Positions 30,659 through 31,015 of a DNA stretch of 31,015 nucleotides are shown here, piece after piece; positions within the stretch are counted from its first letter, which is position 1; the number at the start of each line of letters is the position of its first letter. The notes under the pieces were generated by a model. That model was not told where the DNA came from. It was given only the letters and a program-made list of their open reading frames with translations, and did no database searches. A program made the position numbers and the translations under genes. The stretch lies in IMG/VR virus record IMGVR_UViG_3300045425_000105, positions 1-31,015 of that record; one strand, 5' to 3'. This DNA comes from a virus.

Positions 30659-31015
30659 CTACCTCCTAATTAACTGCTCCTGCGCCCCGAAGTTTTGCCG
30701 CATACTCTTATTGCTTGCTGAGCCGCGGCTTGCCTGTTTACGCGCAACCATCTCATCAACGTAGACATCGATCTCTTTGCCTTGAGTACCTTGTCTTCGC
30801 TCGACTTGTCCGCCTTTACCTGGTGATTCTATCACGTTGACCGTGATGTTTCCGTCGCCACCCGACCCGCCGCGGGCACCGGATCCACCTCCACCACCAC
30901 CGCCCATAGCAACCGGCGTGACTGATCCGCTCTGTGATTGCGGCATGAGCAAAAATTGCTTTTGCCCGGCATTAAGCAGCTCAGGAGTGTTGTTTTCGTT
31001 TACCTCGTAAATCCC
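30659..31015 (-). CDS. Tape measure protein, C-terminal part only
   Basis: The frame is open to the window edge (118 residues visible). GIYEVNENNTPELLNAGQKQ opens the typical C-terminal segment of lambda-H-type tape measures. A Gly-rich linker follows, then NITVNVIE, EIDVYVDEMVARKQ, NKSMRQNFGAQEQLIRR, again standard for the family. It sets tail length and enters the cell with the DNA. The N-terminal bulk lies beyond the window. Confidence 0.87.
   Translation of the reverse strand, partial: GIYEVNENNTPELLNAGQKQFLLMPQSQSGSVTPVAMGGGGGGGSGARGGSGGDGNITVNVIESPGKGGQVERRQGTQGKEIDVYVDEMVARKQASRGSASNKSMRQNFGAQEQLIRR

Overview
The window is part of a double-stranded DNA tailed phage (or prophage) genome with siphovirus-type, lambda-like tail-tip genes. 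The evidence is a tape-measure C-terminus followed, in lambda order, by small tail-tip proteins, an NlpC/P60 tail protein, a J-like tip protein and a fiber with an S74 chaperone. No integrase, terminase, portal or capsid gene is visible, so this is only part of a genome. The host is probably a Gram-negative proteobacterium: the phage encodes a lipobox lipoprotein, canonical sigma70-type promoters and an SSB-type tail. It also encodes a protein ending in a PEP-CTERM-like sorting signal, which points (by inference) to an exosortase-bearing host.

Layout. (1) 1-3.7 kb, leftward: one operon from a strong promoter at 3692-3719. It encodes an exported protein of unknown role, a degenerate HNH/AP2 protein, a PEP-CTERM-like surface protein, a 52-residue membrane peptide, a two-domain endolysin and a cysteine-rich zinc-binding protein. 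(2) 3.7-4.1 kb, leftward: a 34-residue peptide and a small dATP/dGTP diphosphohydrolase-like protein. (3) 4.2-6.5 kb, rightward: a self-contained unit with its own promoter and terminator. It holds two tandem YdcK-like proteins built from 18-bp/6-residue repeats, then the 3' remnant of a DNA methyltransferase. (4) 6.5-7.4 kb, leftward: a minor tail-like protein and a small partner. (5) 7.4-8.07 kb: non-coding, with three GC-rich motifs at exactly 67-bp spacing, palindromes and a long AT-rich tract; a candidate replication origin or partition/operator region. (6) 8.07-10.4 kb, leftward: DUF3987 helicase-like ATPase, Toprim primase and a 51-residue leader protein. (7) 10.45-10.49 kb: two face-to-face promoters inside one near-palindrome, setting replication (left) against recombination (right). 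(8) 10.5-15.35 kb, rightward: Sak4-like recombinase, SSB-like protein, YqaJ exonuclease, SF2 helicase, VRR-NUC nuclease and MazG-like pyrophosphohydrolase. (9) 15.34-31 kb, leftward late operon: tape measure, tail tip, J, fiber, a series of small fiber/adaptor proteins, a membrane coiled-coil protein, a FliA-type sigma factor, then a lipoprotein, membrane protein and DUF1353 group that may act in lysis. It is interrupted at 30.0-30.3 kb by an opposite-strand ParB-like gene with an in-frame amber codon.

How it fits together: the early genes copy and recombine DNA and adjust nucleotide pools, while the late operon makes the tail and also carries its own sigma factor. The least explained parts are the hexapeptide-repeat unit, the exported/PEP-CTERM cassette next to the endolysin, the 67-bp repeat region and the palindromic divergent promoter.
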